Shown here: piece by piece, positions 5,032 to 5,425 of the stretch | Position numbering within the stretch: the first letter of the stretch is position 1 | Layout of the letters: every line of letters begins with the position of its first letter | Assembly (NCBI GenBank): GCA_964385645.1 | Contig: CAYLPT010000118.1 | Location: forward strand, 1-5,425 | Reading direction: 5' to 3' | Length of the DNA: 5,425 nucleotides | Origin: CAYLPT01 sp964385645 | GTDB lineage: Bacteria > Armatimonadota > Hebobacteria > Hebobacterales > Hebobacteraceae | Program-made: the position numbers and the translations under genes | The notes under the pieces: model-generated | The model's input: the letters and a program-made list of their open reading frames with translations, nothing else | What the model was told of the DNA's origin: nothing | Database searches by the model: none

Positions 5032-5425
5032 CAGCCGGCCGCCCTCCCCAGCTCCCCCGCGAGCACCTCCGGCAGCCTCCGGAAGTCGCTCTCCAGGGCG
5101 TCTATGACGCTGGGCTGGTGCAGCGCGGCGGCGGGGTGGTAGAGGGGGAAGTAGAGGATGCCGCTCTTGCGCCTGGGCTTGCCGTGCTCCCGGCTGATGG
5201 AGAGCCTGGGCTCGATGAGGGTCTGGGCGGCGAAGCGCCCGAGGGGGCAGATGATCCGGGGGGTGAGGAGCGCGATCTGCTCGAGCAGATACTCGCGGCA
5301 GGCCTCGATCTCATCCTCCTGCGGGTCGCGGTTGCCGGGCGGGCGGCACTTGACGATGTTGGTGATGAAGACCTCCTCGCGCGCCAGGCCGACGCCCTTC
5401 AGCAGGTGCGTGAGCAGCCTCCCCG
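5031..5425 (-). CDS. Family 4 uracil-DNA glycosylase, 5' end beyond window
   Basis: This enzyme removes uracil from DNA as the first step of base excision repair. The last 130 residues are present. Visible-fragment landmarks are VFITNIVKCRPPGNRDP (18-34); C26 and C42, spaced C-x15-C as expected for two of the four Cys that hold the family's 4Fe-4S cluster; LGRFAAQTL (61-69); and YHPAAALH (95-102), holding the active-site His motif. The other two cluster Cys and the N-terminal GExPG motif should lie beyond position 5425. The TGA at 5031-5033 shares its last base with the next gene's ATG, so translation of the two is coupled. Family 4 enzymes are common in thermophiles and in bacteria and archaea lacking the Ung type. 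Family 5 is less likely because of the KCRPPGNRDP and YHPAAA forms. Reading is open to the window edge with no break. Confidence 0.94.
   Translation of the reverse strand, partial: GRLLTHLLKGVGLAREEVFITNIVKCRPPGNRDPQEDEIEACREYLLEQIALLTPRIICPLGRFAAQTLIEPRLSISREHGKPRRKSGILYFPLYHPAAALHQPSVIDALESDFRRLPEVLAGELGRAAG

Noticed and set aside
1..5425. tRNA genes, CRISPR arrays, insertion sequences, toxin-antitoxin or defence modules
   Set aside because: Coding regions cover nearly the whole window and the single gap is only 114 bases; no regularly spaced repeats, terminal inverted repeats or transposase motifs were seen.

Overview
This is a compact, very GC-rich bacterial segment in which every supportable gene lies on the minus strand, so transcription runs from position 5425 towards position 1. 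Seven protein genes fill almost all of it. In transcription order they are a family 4 uracil-DNA glycosylase (cut by the right edge), a xylose-isomerase-like TIM-barrel protein, a translin/TRAX-family protein, tryptophanyl-tRNA synthetase (trpS), the condensin partners scpA and scpB, and an S11 D-alanyl-D-alanine carboxypeptidase (cut by the left edge). I see no RNA gene, insertion sequence, CRISPR array or phage feature.

Layout. Positions 5425-3552 hold a tightly packed trio. The glycosylase stop and the TIM-barrel start share one base (TGATG), and the translin-family gene follows after 13 bases with a perfect Shine-Dalgarno sequence touching the upstream stop. trpS then appears to have its own promoter, a near-consensus extended -10 (TGcTATAAT) 17 bases from a partial -35. 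This promoter ends so close to the start codon that the message should be leaderless or nearly so. After trpS comes the only real gap (2396-2509), with two GC-rich inverted repeats, a short AT-rich island and a 7-base direct repeat. scpA-scpB-carboxypeptidase then forms a second packed group, with an ATGA overlap between scpA and scpB and a 29-base overlap between scpB and the carboxypeptidase gene.

Organism. The scpA-scpB-S11 carboxypeptidase order next to trpS, the high GC and a bacterial translin-family gene suggest a high-GC member of Chloroflexota or a deep-branching, high-GC Bacillota lineage. The sequence alone does not decide between them. The family 4 glycosylase and the Fe-S-type TrpRS motif would fit a thermophile, but this is inference.

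Function. The window combines uracil base excision repair, an unassigned sugar-isomerase-like enzyme, a possible RNA-processing nuclease, tRNA charging, chromosome organisation (the SMC-ScpAB kleisin complex) and peptidoglycan trimming. The points most worth a second look are the translin-family protein, which keeps the acidic residues used by TRAX nucleases; the altered iron-sulphur ligand set in TrpRS (fourth Cys replaced by His, one spacing shortened); the leaderless trpS promoter; and an Asn-Gly dipeptide repeat in the ScpA linker encoded by a hexamer microsatellite.
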